Shown: positions 1 to 8,384 of the stretch, piece by piece
Layout: each line of letters starts with the position of its first letter
How positions within the stretch are numbered: position 1 is the first letter of the stretch
DNA from: Bradyrhizobium sp. cir1
GTDB taxonomy: Bacteria; Pseudomonadota; Alphaproteobacteria; Rhizobiales; Xanthobacteraceae
Direction: 5' to 3'
DNA: 53,749 nucleotides
NCBI RefSeq assembly: GCF_014198245.1
Contig: NZ_JACIHE010000036.1
Span: 1-53,749, forward strand
The notes under the pieces: generated by a model
What the model was told of the DNA's origin: nothing
The model's database searches: none
The model's input: only the letters and a program-made list of their open reading frames with translations
Program-made: the position numbers and the translations under genes

Positions 1-100
1 AGACGACTTTGAAACCCCGCGACAACCCGATCGGCACGAGGTTGTCACCCATCTCTTAGGTACGTTTCGTTACCCATGTCTCCGGGCCGGACACAACGAG
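1..100. mobile_element. Possible insertion-sequence end (remnant or edge)
   Basis: Two related motifs, gtcacccatctct near 45 and gttacccatgtct near 70, lie in tandem and are followed by ccgggccgga. Read on the other strand this gives ccggagacatgggtaac, a pattern I associate with the multiple-repeat ends of some rhizobial transposases. No transposase coding sequence is visible because the window starts here. The match is from memory of the motif only; it could also be a solitary end or chance. Confidence 0.3.
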
Positions 101-104
101 GCGC

Positions 105-180
105 TGGTGCCGCAAGAGGGATTCGAACCCCCGACCCCGTCATTACGAATGACGTGCTCTACCGACTGAGCTATTGCGGC
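105..180 (-). tRNA. tRNA-Thr (anticodon CGT)
   Basis: The minus strand folds into a complete cloverleaf. The acceptor stem GCCGCAA pairs with TTGCGGC, the D-arm contains AGCTCAGTCGGTAGAGC, the anticodon stem CGTCA/TGACG carries the loop TTCGTAA, and the T-arm contains GGTTCGAATCC. The anticodon CGT reads ACG (threonine). The 3' CCA is encoded (105–107). It lies about 100 bases downstream of hemY on the same strand. Confidence 0.97.
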
Positions 181-280
181 GAACCCTGCCAGGACCAAAG
201 CGATGCCGGTCCCGATACGCGCGCCCCTGATATCGGGCATGGCCCGAATTGGCAAGGACAAGCGGGGCCCGAAATGGGCC

Positions 281-2071
281 TCACGCGCCCCAGCGGGACC
301 AGAATCCGCGCCAGCCGCCGGCCTGGGCCTTTGCAGGGGCCTTCGGCGTGCCGATTTGTTCCGTAAATTCATCGCTCGGACCCTCGTCATCGATTCCGGG
401 ATCGTCGGGGGCACGGACGATCGGGATGACGGCCGAGATCGGGCTAGGGGCGGGCTTGCCGAGGTCGGCGCGGGTCCGGAACACCGGGGTTGCCGCCGGT
501 GGCGATGATTCGGCCGGCTCAGGGGCCGGTTTGACCGGCTCGGCAGGGGCCACCGCCGGCTCGTCCTTGGCGGTTTCGTTGACGGCCTCCTTGGCCGTTT
601 CCTTGGCCGTTTCCTTGGTCTCAGGGGGAGAATTGTCCTGAGCGGCCGGCACCGGGGCGGGTGTGGGCACGACCGGTTCCACCGGGCTCGGGCTTGCCAC
701 CACCCGCTTGGGCGCCGGGGCGGCCAGCATGGCTTCCTCGAAAGCCGAGGATTCGATCGTGGTGCCCTTGTCCGAGGGCAGGCTCGCGACCGGCGTCTGC
801 CACTGGAAGGCGTCGAGCCGGCCGGTGACCGGGGAGACCGGCCGCCAGCGGTCGCTGACATAGCCGTCCGCGGTCCAGGCCGGATCGTGGCGGGCGCGTA
901 CCGCGCGCAGGGTCCAGGCGCGGGCACGGCCGCTATCGCCATGCTCGGCGCGCTCGATCTCGGCCATCAGCAGCGCCACGCGCTGGGTCGGATCGTTGAC
1001 GTAAGGCGCGAGCACCGCGCGCGCGCGGGCGAACTCGGAGGCATCGATCGCGGCGCGGGCGATCGCGAGCTGGCCCTCGACATGGCCGGGCTTGTCGGCA
1101 GGCGTCTTGGCCGCGAGCGTCTCGACCCGCTGCAGGCGCTGCCGCGCGGAATCGCCGAGCTTCACATGCGCATAGGCCTCAGCAAGATCGGGATGCGGAT
1201 TGGCGAGCCAGGCCGTCTCGACCAGCTTCATGGCGCGGCGGACCTGATGCGCCTCGCTCTCGAATTTTGCGGCGAGCACCGCGGCTGGCACCAGGGTCGG
1301 CGCGAGCTTGACCGCCTCCATCACGCTCTCGCGCGCGACGTCGCGGTCCATCTTTTCCAGTTCCAGCGCGCGCGCCGTGAGCAGCACGCCGCGCTGGCGG
1401 CGATAGGCCGGCTTGTCGATCAGGCCGGCGGACAGATTCGAATCGAGGATCGCGAGCGCGCCGCTCCAGTCGCCGCGCGCGCAGCGAAAGCCGAGCACCG
1501 CATGCGAAGCCCAGGTCGAGGACGGCGACAGCTTGATCGCTTCCTCGGCGATCATCACGGCACCGACCGCATCATCGGCGCGCTGCGCCTCGATGAACAG
1601 GCCGCGCAGGCCGAGCAGGCGCGTATCCTCGCGCTCGGCCATGGCGCGGAAGACGCGCTGGGCCTCGTCGCGCTTGCCCTCGAGCTGGGCCGATTGCGCA
1701 TGCAGCAGCAGCGCGAGCGGATCGTTCGGCGCGTGCCGCCGCGCCGCCTCGGCGTGCCGGCGGGCGAGCGCGGTGTCGCCATGGCCGATCGCGAGCAGGC
1801 CGTGGGTGATGGCGTGGCGGCCGCGCGCATGGCGCTTTTCGTGACGACGGCGGCGCATGCGGCCCGGCATGCGCCAGATCGTGGTCAGGATGCTCCAGAC
1901 CAGCACGACGGCCGCGGCAAAGAGGCCAAGCAGGAACACGAACCTCGGCAACGTCGTGGAAGCGCGGAAGCTACCCGCGGTCAGGACGAGATCGCCGGGC
2001 TGGTCGGCAACCCAGGCCGCGCCGGCCGCCGCCAGCGCAATCAGGACAAGGAAAAGGACGATGCGAAGCAT
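281..2071 (-). CDS. hemY: HemY-family tetratricopeptide membrane protein
   Basis: A 596-residue inner-membrane protein of the HemY family, which is found in proteobacterial haem operons; it is not the Bacillus-type protoporphyrinogen oxidase also called HemY. Two membrane segments (about residues 1–20 and 44–66) precede a helical, TPR-like region to about residue 410. The last ~150 residues are Pro/Ala/Glu-rich and look disordered, with a short KETAK repeat near residue 480 and a Trp-rich end (GGWRGFWSRWGA). The ATG at 2071 has AGGGA five bases upstream. It follows the mic60-like gene by 36 bases, so the two are probably cotranscribed with hemD. Its exact role in haem synthesis is not settled for the family. 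Confidence 0.88.
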   Translation of the reverse strand: MLRIVLFLVLIALAAAGAAWVADQPGDLVLTAGSFRASTTLPRFVFLLGLFAAAVVLVWSILTTIWRMPGRMRRRRHEKRHARGRHAITHGLLAIGHGDTALARRHAEAARRHAPNDPLALLLHAQSAQLEGKRDEAQRVFRAMAEREDTRLLGLRGLFIEAQRADDAVGAVMIAEEAIKLSPSSTWASHAVLGFRCARGDWSGALAILDSNLSAGLIDKPAYRRQRGVLLTARALELEKMDRDVARESVMEAVKLAPTLVPAAVLAAKFESEAHQVRRAMKLVETAWLANPHPDLAEAYAHVKLGDSARQRLQRVETLAAKTPADKPGHVEGQLAIARAAIDASEFARARAVLAPYVNDPTQRVALLMAEIERAEHGDSGRARAWTLRAVRARHDPAWTADGYVSDRWRPVSPVTGRLDAFQWQTPVASLPSDKGTTIESSAFEEAMLAAPAPKRVVASPSPVEPVVPTPAPVPAAQDNSPPETKETAKETAKEAVNETAKDEPAVAPAEPVKPAPEPAESSPPAATPVFRTRADLGKPAPSPISAVIPIVRAPDDPGIDDEGPSDEFTEQIGTPKAPAKAQAGGWRGFWSRWGA

Positions 2072-2107
2072 GGCGATCCCTATTACGCGCTGATTGTTGC
2101 GCGAATC

Positions 2108-3307
2108 TTATTGAGCAGATTTGGCGAGATCCGCCATGGCATCGTCGGCGAATTTGCGGGACGCGGCGAGCGCGGCGTCGCGGGCGTCGGCCTTGTCGAG
2201 CCAGGCCTGCGCCGGCGCCCGATCGGTCTCGGGCAGCGTCTTCAGCTCGCGCCGCGCCTCGACGAAATCGTTGCGGAGCGCTGCCGCCGTCACCCGGGCG
2301 ACGATGGCGCCGCGATCGTTGCCGACGCCGTCGGTGCGCTCGATGCGCACGAGTTTTGACGCGCCCGCCTGAAGACGCTCGACGATGCCGGCGCCGGCGG
2401 CCGGGGCTTCCGCCGGCGGCGCCAATCTCGGCACGATGTTGAGCAGCTCGCGGCTCAGCGCGACCGGCGTCGGGATGCCCGACGATGCAAACGCATCGAG
2501 CGGCTTCAGCATGTCGGGCTTGGCCGCAAGCGAACGCGCCGCGGACAGCTGCGACTGATAGGGATCGGCATGGCGCACGGCGACATCGAGCAGGGTCGCC
2601 GCCACGACAAAGCGCAGCGGCTTGTCATCGATCGCTTTTGCATCGGCGATCTTCTCGCCCTGCTGCGCGAGCTCGGCGCGTTCGGTCTTGCTCGCGCGCT
2701 CGAGCTGCGTGATGCGGTCGTTGAGCGCGGCAAGATCAGGCGCAGCGGTGCGCGGCGCGGATTTGGTATCGTTCAGCGGGCTCGCGGTCTTGTCGGACTG
2801 CGCGCGCAGATTGGCGATGTCGCCGCGCAGGGCGCTCGCCGACTTCTCCAGCGCGTCGATCCGCGCCACCATGGCCGGATCGGCGACGGGCTTGCCGGCC
2901 TTGGCTTCGACCGCGGCGACACGACCGCTGAGCGCATCGACGGTCGCGCTTGTCACTTGCGGCGCGGCCGGCGGCGCCTGCACCGCGGGCCAGCCCAGCA
3001 TCCAGCCGACACCGATCACGAGCGCGGCTGCGACAGCGCCGGAGAGCGGTGCGATGACCCACGGTGAAACCGGAGCGGCCGCAACGGCAGCCGGTGCCTC
3101 CGCGCGCTCAGGCTCGGCGTCAGTCGGTTCGGATTTTGCCTGCTCGGGCTCGCTGTGCTCGGTCGCCGGTGGAGCCTCGGGCTCACCCGCCACATCCTGC
3201 GGCTGGGTCGAGACTTCGGTTGCCTCCAGATCGATGGTGGGCGGGGTGCGCTTGGCACGACCGGTGTCGGGAGCCAATCCTGCGTCTTCAGGCTTGTCGT
3301 CGGCCAT
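2108..3307 (-). CDS. Mitofilin-like protein (alphaproteobacterial Mic60, COG4223)
   Basis: A 399-residue protein with the layout of bacterial Mic60. The N-terminal ~80 residues are acidic, proline-rich and presumably cytoplasmic. One membrane helix follows at about 82–105, then a predicted coiled coil (~120–215) and a helical C-terminal mitofilin-like domain. Mic60 homologues in alphaproteobacteria bend membranes and take part in intracytoplasmic membrane formation and envelope contacts; their gene is characteristically placed among hem genes, as here between hemD and hemY. Start ATG 3307 has GAGGA eight bases upstream. The call rests on architecture plus context, as the sequence itself is weakly conserved. 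Confidence 0.8.
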   Translation of the reverse strand: MADDKPEDAGLAPDTGRAKRTPPTIDLEATEVSTQPQDVAGEPEAPPATEHSEPEQAKSEPTDAEPERAEAPAAVAAAPVSPWVIAPLSGAVAAALVIGVGWMLGWPAVQAPPAAPQVTSATVDALSGRVAAVEAKAGKPVADPAMVARIDALEKSASALRGDIANLRAQSDKTASPLNDTKSAPRTAAPDLAALNDRITQLERASKTERAELAQQGEKIADAKAIDDKPLRFVVAATLLDVAVRHADPYQSQLSAARSLAAKPDMLKPLDAFASSGIPTPVALSRELLNIVPRLAPPAEAPAAGAGIVERLQAGASKLVRIERTDGVGNDRGAIVARVTAAALRNDFVEARRELKTLPETDRAPAQAWLDKADARDAALAASRKFADDAMADLAKSAQ

Positions 3308-3388
3308 CGTGACGGTTCCTCACACTTCCATAACCTTGCACAGATCCTTTTGGGCCGGACCCGATTACGTCGGATTCGGCCCGACCTC

Positions 3389-4150
3389 TTACGCCAAACG
3401 GGTACGCAAAGCACGCTCCAAGGTGTCAAATAAGGCATTTTCGTCCGGCGTCGCGGCCACCAGAACCTGCGAGGCGCCGGCATCGCGCAGCACGCCGGCG
3501 ACCGTCTCGGACAGGCAGCATTGCGGGATCGCCAGCGCCGAAATTTCGACGCCTTCATCCCGCGTCGCATCCAGGAACGCCCGCGCGCTGCGCCGGGAGT
3601 AGTGCAGCACCGCCTCGACCCCGTGGGCGGCAAAGCCCTCGCAGACCTCGCGCGGCAGATGCTTGACCGGCGCCATGCGATAGGTCGTCTGCGTCACCAC
3701 GTTGAATCCTTCCGCGCCGAGCTCACCGCCGAGATCGCGCGACAGATCCGCACCCGCAAGATAAAGCAGCGTGCTTTTCTTCTTCAGCACCTTGTCGCGC
3801 GCACTTTGCACGACCTTGTCGCGCAAGGCCGCAGCATCGCCGCCGGCGACGATGACCTCGCCAAAGCCGGCGTCGCGCGCGGCAGAGGCGGTGTGCTCGC
3901 CGACCGCGAACAGCGGCAGCGCCAGGAGGCCGAGGTTCTTTGAGCCAGGATCCTGCAATTGCGGTGCGACGGCGCGGATCGCATTGGCCGACGTGACGAT
4001 GACTGCGCCGTAGCCCGCTTCACTTTCGTCATGGAAGGCGACCGGCTCGAACTTGAGCACCGGCGCAAGCAGCACCACATGCCCCCGCGCGCGCAGATTT
4101 TCCGCCGTCGCCTCATTGTCGGGATGCGGCCGTGTGACAAGAATGGACAT
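3389..4150 (-). CDS. hemD: Uroporphyrinogen-III synthase
   Basis: A 253-residue cytoplasmic enzyme that cyclises hydroxymethylbilane to uroporphyrinogen III, the branch point of haem, sirohaem and cobalamin synthesis. It opens with the typical ILVTRP segment and has VIVTSANAIRAV near residue 50, both typical of the two-domain HemD fold; length is normal. It is the first gene of a minus-strand hemD–mic60–hemY cluster, 81 bases before the mic60-like gene, and diverges from tsaD across 133 bases. hemC, often next to hemD in related bacteria, is absent here. Confidence 0.92.
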   Translation of the reverse strand: MSILVTRPHPDNEATAENLRARGHVVLLAPVLKFEPVAFHDESEAGYGAVIVTSANAIRAVAPQLQDPGSKNLGLLALPLFAVGEHTASAARDAGFGEVIVAGGDAAALRDKVVQSARDKVLKKKSTLLYLAGADLSRDLGGELGAEGFNVVTQTTYRMAPVKHLPREVCEGFAAHGVEAVLHYSRRSARAFLDATRDEGVEISALAIPQCCLSETVAGVLRDAGASQVLVAATPDENALFDTLERALRTRLA

Positions 4151-4283
4151 CGCGTGTGTTCCCGAGGCGCGTGACGGTGACGCTTTTGCCGGGATGGCTG
4201 CGCGTGACGATTGCGCAAGCCGACCCCGGAATGCTACCGGACGTACCAGAACTCTGCTTTACGGATGAGCGCAAGGGCGCAAA

Positions 4284-5375
4284 TTGGATAACAATTCGCC
4301 AATGCTGGTATTGGGCATCGAAACCACCTGCGACGAGACCGCCGCGGCGGTGATCGAGCGCGCGACCGACGGCAGTGGCAAGATCCTATCCAACATCGTG
4401 CGGTCGCAGGTCGAGGAGCACGCCCGCTTCGGCGGCGTGGTGCCGGAGATCGCCGCGCGCGCGCATGTCGACTTGCTCGACGGGATCATCGACCGCGCCA
4501 TGCACGAGGCCGGCATCGACTATGCCCAGCTCGACGGCGTCGCCGCGGCCGCAGGGCCCGGGCTGATCGGCGGCGTCATCGTCGGACTCACCACCGCGAA
4601 GGCGATTGCGATGGTGCATGACACGCCGCTGGTCGCGGTGAACCATCTGGAGGCGCATGCGCTGACGCCGCGCCTCACCGACGGAATCGGTTTTCCCTAC
4701 TGCCTCTTCCTCGCCTCGGGCGGCCATACCCAGATCGTGGCGGTCACCGGCGTCGGCCAATATGTGCGGCTCGGCACCACCGTCGACGACGCCATAGGCG
4801 AGGCCTTCGACAAGGTCGCGAAGATGCTGGGCTTGCCATACCCCGGCGGCCCACAGGTCGAACGCGCGGCGGCAAGCGGCGATGCTGCGCGGTTCGCGTT
4901 CCCGCGGCCGATGCAGGGGCGCCCCGATGCCAATTTCTCGCTGTCCGGATTGAAGACGGCAGTCCGGACCGAAGCGAGCCGGCTCGCCGAGATCACGCCG
5001 CAGGATATCAGTGATCTCTGCGCGAGCTTCCAGGCCGCGGTGCTGGATTCGACCGCCGACCGGCTCAGCGTCGGCCTCAAGCTTTTCCGCGAGCAGTTCG
5101 GCGCACCGCGTGCGCTCGTGGCCGCCGGCGGCGTCGCCGCCAATCAGGCGATTCGCGGCGCGCTGCATGACGTTGCGCGGCAGGCCGGGACGCAATTGAT
5201 CATGCCGCCGCCGGCGCTCTGCACCGACAACGGCGCGATGATCGCCTGGGCCGGCGCCGAGCGCCTCGCGCTGGGAATGACCGACACGATGGAGGCGCAG
5301 CCGCGCGCACGCTGGCTGCTCGACGCCAATGCGACGGCGCCGGCCGGCTACGGCAAAACGCGGGCGGGATATTAA
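4284..5375 (+). CDS. tsaD: tRNA N6-adenosine threonylcarbamoyltransferase TsaD
   Basis: Transfers threonylcarbamoyl from TC-AMP to A37 of ANN-decoding tRNAs, with TsaB and TsaE. The Kae1/TsaD signature is complete: GIETTCDETAAAV at the start, the metal-binding HLEAH near residues 121–125, ASGGHTQIV, and GEAFDKVAKMLGLPYPGGP, with the C-terminal ALVAAGGVAAN nucleotide-binding segment. A TTG at 4284 has AAGGG six bases upstream, while the in-frame ATG at 4302 has no obvious ribosome binding site but matches the usual family start (MLVLGIETT); either is possible and they differ by six residues. gpsA follows after a repeat. Confidence 0.95.
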   Translation: MDNNSPMLVLGIETTCDETAAAVIERATDGSGKILSNIVRSQVEEHARFGGVVPEIAARAHVDLLDGIIDRAMHEAGIDYAQLDGVAAAAGPGLIGGVIVGLTTAKAIAMVHDTPLVAVNHLEAHALTPRLTDGIGFPYCLFLASGGHTQIVAVTGVGQYVRLGTTVDDAIGEAFDKVAKMLGLPYPGGPQVERAAASGDAARFAFPRPMQGRPDANFSLSGLKTAVRTEASRLAEITPQDISDLCASFQAAVLDSTADRLSVGLKLFREQFGAPRALVAAGGVAANQAIRGALHDVARQAGTQLIMPPPALCTDNGAMIAWAGAERLALGMTDTMEAQPRARWLLDANATAPAGYGKTRAGY

Positions 5376-5396
5376 TGCGCAGGCGCTGCCACGGGC

Positions 5397-5606
5397 TCCC
5401 CTTCACCTCGCCCCGCTTGCGGGGAGAGCATAGGCCGCCTTCGGCGGCCGTCCTTAAGAAACGCCGAAGCAGAGCTTCGGCTACGTTCGATCGCAGATCG
5501 AATTCGGGTGAGGGGGACTCTCCGCGAGTCTCTCTGTCACCGTCCTTGCGGAGACTCCCCCTCACCCCGACCCTCTCCCCGCAAGCGGGGCGAGGGAGTG
5601 AAGGGA
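5397..5606. repeat. MITE-like element with inverted ends
   Basis: About 210 bases whose two ends are inverted copies of one another: ccccttcacctcgcccc and cttgcggggagag on the left, and the complement order on the right ending gagggagtgaaggg. Nested hairpins lie inside, including gggtgagggggactc paired with gagactccccctcaccc and a smaller gccgaagc/gcttcggc stem. No coding sequence is apparent. It fills the gap between tsaD and gpsA, and its right edge overlaps the gpsA ribosome binding site. A short relative of its arm occurs at 48762–48788. Confidence 0.8.
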
Positions 5607-5613
5607 TCGAGCC

Positions 5614-6594
5614 ATGACCGCGTTCCAATCCGTCGCGGTGGTCGGAGCGGGCGCCTGGGGCACGGCGCTGGCGACGGTGGCGGCGCGGGCAGGGCGGAAC
5701 GTGACGCTCTGGGCGCGCAACGCGGAGCATGCGACGCGGATTGCATCGACGCGCGACAATCCGCGACTGCCCGGCGTGCGACTGGCGCCGGAGATCGTGG
5801 TGACGAGCGATCTCGCGGAGGCGTCGCGCGCGGAGATGCTGCTGATCGCAACGCCGGCGCAGCATCTGCGCGGCGCGGTCAACATGCTGGCCTCGCACAT
5901 CACGAAGCCGGTACCGATCATCGCCTGCGCCAAGGGCATCGAGCACGGCACCCACAAATTCATGACCGACGTGATCGCGGAGGCCGCGCCGCACGCGCTG
6001 CCGGCGATCCTGTCGGGTCCGAGTTTTGCCGACGACGTCGCGCGCGGCCTGCCGACGGCGGTGACATTGGCGGCGAAGGACGAGGTGCTGGCGAGCAGCC
6101 TGGTGCAGGCGCTGGGCTCACCGACATTCCGCCCCTATCACTCCACCGACATCCGTGGCGTCGAGATCGGCGGCGCTGCCAAGAACGTGCTGGCGATCGC
6201 GGTCGGCATTGCGGTCGGGCGCAAGCTCGGAGCCTCGGCCCAGGCCGCGCTGACGACCCGCGGCTTTGCCGAGCTGACGCGGCTCGGCCGCGCGCTCGGC
6301 GCGCGCAGCGAGACGCTCACCGGCCTGTCCGGCCTCGGTGATCTGATCCTGACCTGCGCGAGCCCGCAATCGCGCAACTTTGCGCTCGGCCTCGCCCTCG
6401 GGCGCGGCGAGCAGCCGTCCGCCGGAAAGCTTGCCGAAGGCGAGTTCACCGCGCCGGTGCTGATCGAACTCGCAGCTTCGCAAAACATCGAGATGCCGGT
6501 ATCAGAAGCGGTCGCGTCGATCCTGAGCGGCCGCAGCACGATCGACGCCGCCATTTCGGGGCTGTTGACGCGGCCCTTCAAGGCAGAGGAATGA
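5614..6594 (+). CDS. gpsA: NAD(P)-dependent glycerol-3-phosphate dehydrogenase
   Basis: Reduces dihydroxyacetone phosphate to sn-glycerol 3-phosphate, the backbone for phospholipids, in the cytoplasm. The N-terminal Rossmann fold shows VVGAGAWGTALA (residues ~9–20). IIACAKGIE, LSGPSFADDVA and GAAKNVLAIAVG with the catalytic lysine are all present, as is GLGDLILTCASPQSRN in the C-terminal domain. Length (326) is typical. Start ATG 5614 has AAGGGA seven bases upstream, sequence that overlaps the edge of the preceding repeat. It is followed two bases later by the EVE-domain gene. Confidence 0.96.
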   Translation: MTAFQSVAVVGAGAWGTALATVAARAGRNVTLWARNAEHATRIASTRDNPRLPGVRLAPEIVVTSDLAEASRAEMLLIATPAQHLRGAVNMLASHITKPVPIIACAKGIEHGTHKFMTDVIAEAAPHALPAILSGPSFADDVARGLPTAVTLAAKDEVLASSLVQALGSPTFRPYHSTDIRGVEIGGAAKNVLAIAVGIAVGRKLGASAQAALTTRGFAELTRLGRALGARSETLTGLSGLGDLILTCASPQSRNFALGLALGRGEQPSAGKLAEGEFTAPVLIELAASQNIEMPVSEAVASILSGRSTIDAAISGLLTRPFKAEE

Positions 6595-6596
6595 GC

Positions 6597-7010
6597 ATGG
6601 CGTACTGGCTGGTGAAATCCGAACCGTCGGTGTGGTCCTGGGACCAGCAGGTGGCGAAGGGCGCCAAGGGCGAAGCCTGGACCGGCGTGCGCAATTACAC
6701 CGCGCGCCAGAACCTCGTGAACATGAAGAAGGGCGACAAGGCGTTCTTCTATCATTCCAACGAGGGCAAGGAGATCGTCGGCATCGTCGAGATCATCAAG
6801 GAGGCCTACCTTGATCCGACCGACAAGACCGAGAAATTCGTCTGTGTCGACATCAAGGCCGACAAGCCACTGAAGACGCCGGTGACGATGGCCGCGGTGA
6901 AGGCCGAGAAAAAGCTCGCCGACATGGCGCTGGTGAAATATTCGCGCCTGTCGGTGCAGCCGGTGACTGCGGAGGAATGGAAGCTCGTCTGCAAGATGGG
7001 CGGAGTTTAG
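6597..7010 (+). CDS. EVE domain-containing protein
   Basis: A single EVE domain of about 137 residues starting MAYWLVKSEPSVWSWDQQ, with WTGVRNYTARQNLVNMKKGD and FFYHSNEGKEIVGI, as in the thymocyte nuclear protein 1 family. EVE domains share the PUA/YTH-like fold and are thought to bind modified bases in nucleic acid; the target here is unknown. The ATG at 6597 is preferred over the one at 6591 because AGAGGA lies six bases before it. It is closely spaced with gpsA (two bases between), an arrangement common in rhizobia. Confidence 0.93.
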   Translation: MAYWLVKSEPSVWSWDQQVAKGAKGEAWTGVRNYTARQNLVNMKKGDKAFFYHSNEGKEIVGIVEIIKEAYLDPTDKTEKFVCVDIKADKPLKTPVTMAAVKAEKKLADMALVKYSRLSVQPVTAEEWKLVCKMGGV

Positions 7011-7020
7011 TCGAAGCTGC

Positions 7021-7092
7021 CGTAGCCCGGATGAGCGCAGCGACATCCGGGATGGTCTGGTCCCGCATATCGCTACGCTCATGCGGGCTACG
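7021..7092. repeat. Intergenic palindromic repeat (cgtagcccgg type)
   Basis: Imperfect inverted repeat running from cgtagcccggatg to catgcgggctacg with a central gcgcagcgacat/atatcgctacgctc pairing. It lies between convergent genes (EVE stop at 7010, cyclase stop at 7088–7090) and includes the cyclase stop codon. It may act as a bidirectional transcription terminator or mRNA-end stabiliser; that is inference. Confidence 0.75.
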
Positions 7093-8218
7093 ATAGCCGA
7101 GCTTGCGGCTCCGCCAGAGCGAACACCTCGCAAGGCGCGGCAATGCCGCGCAGCGCATGTGATCCGAGCGCGATCAGCGGCATCTCCGTCTCGGCAGCGA
7201 GTGCGCCCGACACCAGCACCGTCCGGCCGAGTGGCTTGCACAAGCCTTCCAGACGGCTGGCGAGATTGACGGCAGGACCGATCGCCGTGAAGTCGAGCCG
7301 GTTGGCGGCGCCGATATTGCCCCAGAGCATCTCGCCGAGATGGAGCGCGGCACCGAACGCCAGCGGCTGCAAGCCTTGCGCGCTACGCTCGGCGTTGAGA
7401 TAGGCCATGCCGGCTTCGGCCGCACTTGCCGCGCGGAGAGCCGCATCGCAGGCGCGCCGCGGGGATGCCTCGAGCACCGGAAAGATCGCGAGCACGCCGT
7501 CGCCGATGAATTTCAACACCTCGCCGCCGAAGGCATGAACCGCACCGGCGATGCGATCGAACCAGGCGTCGAGCGCCGCGATGACCTCTCCAGGCGGTGT
7601 GGTTTCCGACAGGGTCGTGAAATTGCGCAAATCCGCATAGAGCAGCGCGGCCTGGATGGTCTCGCCGAGATCGCGCCGCAGGGGCGCTGCCAGCACCCGC
7701 TCTGCGCTGCGCTTGCCGAGATAAGCATCCAGCGTCGCCCGCAACGTGGCGCGCGCGGCAAGCACGGCAAGCGGCGTCGCTGCGAAGCGAGCGGCCTGGC
7801 GCAACTGCTCGATTTCGCCTGCGGTGAACGGACACGGCCCGATCCAGCCGAGCAACGGCCCGTCGGCCCGTCCGACGGCATCTTCGTGCACCTCGCCACC
7901 CGCGACCTCGCGCAGCCAGCGGCGGCCGCCATCGTTGGGCGGATCGGGCGCAAGGCCACCCGGCGCGAAGCCGAGCGCTTCGATGACGCTGCCAGTCTCG
8001 GCGCGCCACAGCCAGGTCCGCTTCGCGATCAGCGGATGGGGTACCTCCAGCGTAAGGGCGCCTGCCGCGAGGGGCACGCCATCGGCGATCAGATGCGCGC
8101 CGAGTTCCGCGAGCAGGCGGTCTGCCCCGGGACAGTCCGAGGCGGCATCGACGAGCCAGGCGAGGGTCGGGGTAAGTTGCATGACCCGATGATGGCGAAG
8201 CAGGGCGGTCTTTGTCAC
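7088..8218 (-). CDS. Class III adenylate/guanylate cyclase-domain protein
   Basis: About 376 residues: an uncharacterised N-terminal half and a C-terminal class III cyclase catalytic domain. Catalytic features look intact: the first metal aspartate in LLYADLRNFTTLSE, a base-contacting lysine and second metal aspartate in EVLKFIGDG, and Asn/Arg transition-state residues in GNIGAANRLDFTAIGPAVNLASRLEG. It probably makes cAMP from ATP. No membrane segments are evident. The GTG at 8218 is chosen because AAGGA sits about six bases upstream; ATG 8182 and ATG 8260 are alternatives without a good site. The stop codon lies inside the adjacent repeat. Confidence 0.88.
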   Translation of the reverse strand: MTKTALLRHHRVMQLTPTLAWLVDAASDCPGADRLLAELGAHLIADGVPLAAGALTLEVPHPLIAKRTWLWRAETGSVIEALGFAPGGLAPDPPNDGGRRWLREVAGGEVHEDAVGRADGPLLGWIGPCPFTAGEIEQLRQAARFAATPLAVLAARATLRATLDAYLGKRSAERVLAAPLRRDLGETIQAALLYADLRNFTTLSETTPPGEVIAALDAWFDRIAGAVHAFGGEVLKFIGDGVLAIFPVLEASPRRACDAALRAASAAEAGMAYLNAERSAQGLQPLAFGAALHLGEMLWGNIGAANRLDFTAIGPAVNLASRLEGLCKPLGRTVLVSGALAAETEMPLIALGSHALRGIAAPCEVFALAEPQARLS

Positions 8219-8267
8219 GGGCAATCCTTGACGGAGGGCAGGGCCGCCGCCATGTCCCATCGTCAGC

Positions 8268-8372
8268 CTAAAGCGCGACGAGGTCTGGATGAATCATCGT
8301 AGCGCTTTAGGTTGTTGTTTGCGCATGATCTTTCCGGAAAACCGCGACACACTTTTCCGGATCATGCTTTAG
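8268..8372. repeat. Dispersed palindromic repeat, family A (copy 1)
   Basis: A two-hairpin element. The first stem pairs ctaaagcgc with gcgctttag, then comes gttgttgtttgcgcatgatc, and the second stem pairs gcatgatctttccgg with ccggatcatgc. A near-identical copy is at 37491–37594 and a half copy at 34041–34103. It lies between the divergently transcribed cyclase and SRPBCC genes, ending 12 bases before the SRPBCC start. Confidence 0.88.
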
Positions 8373-8384
8373 GGATGATCGCCG

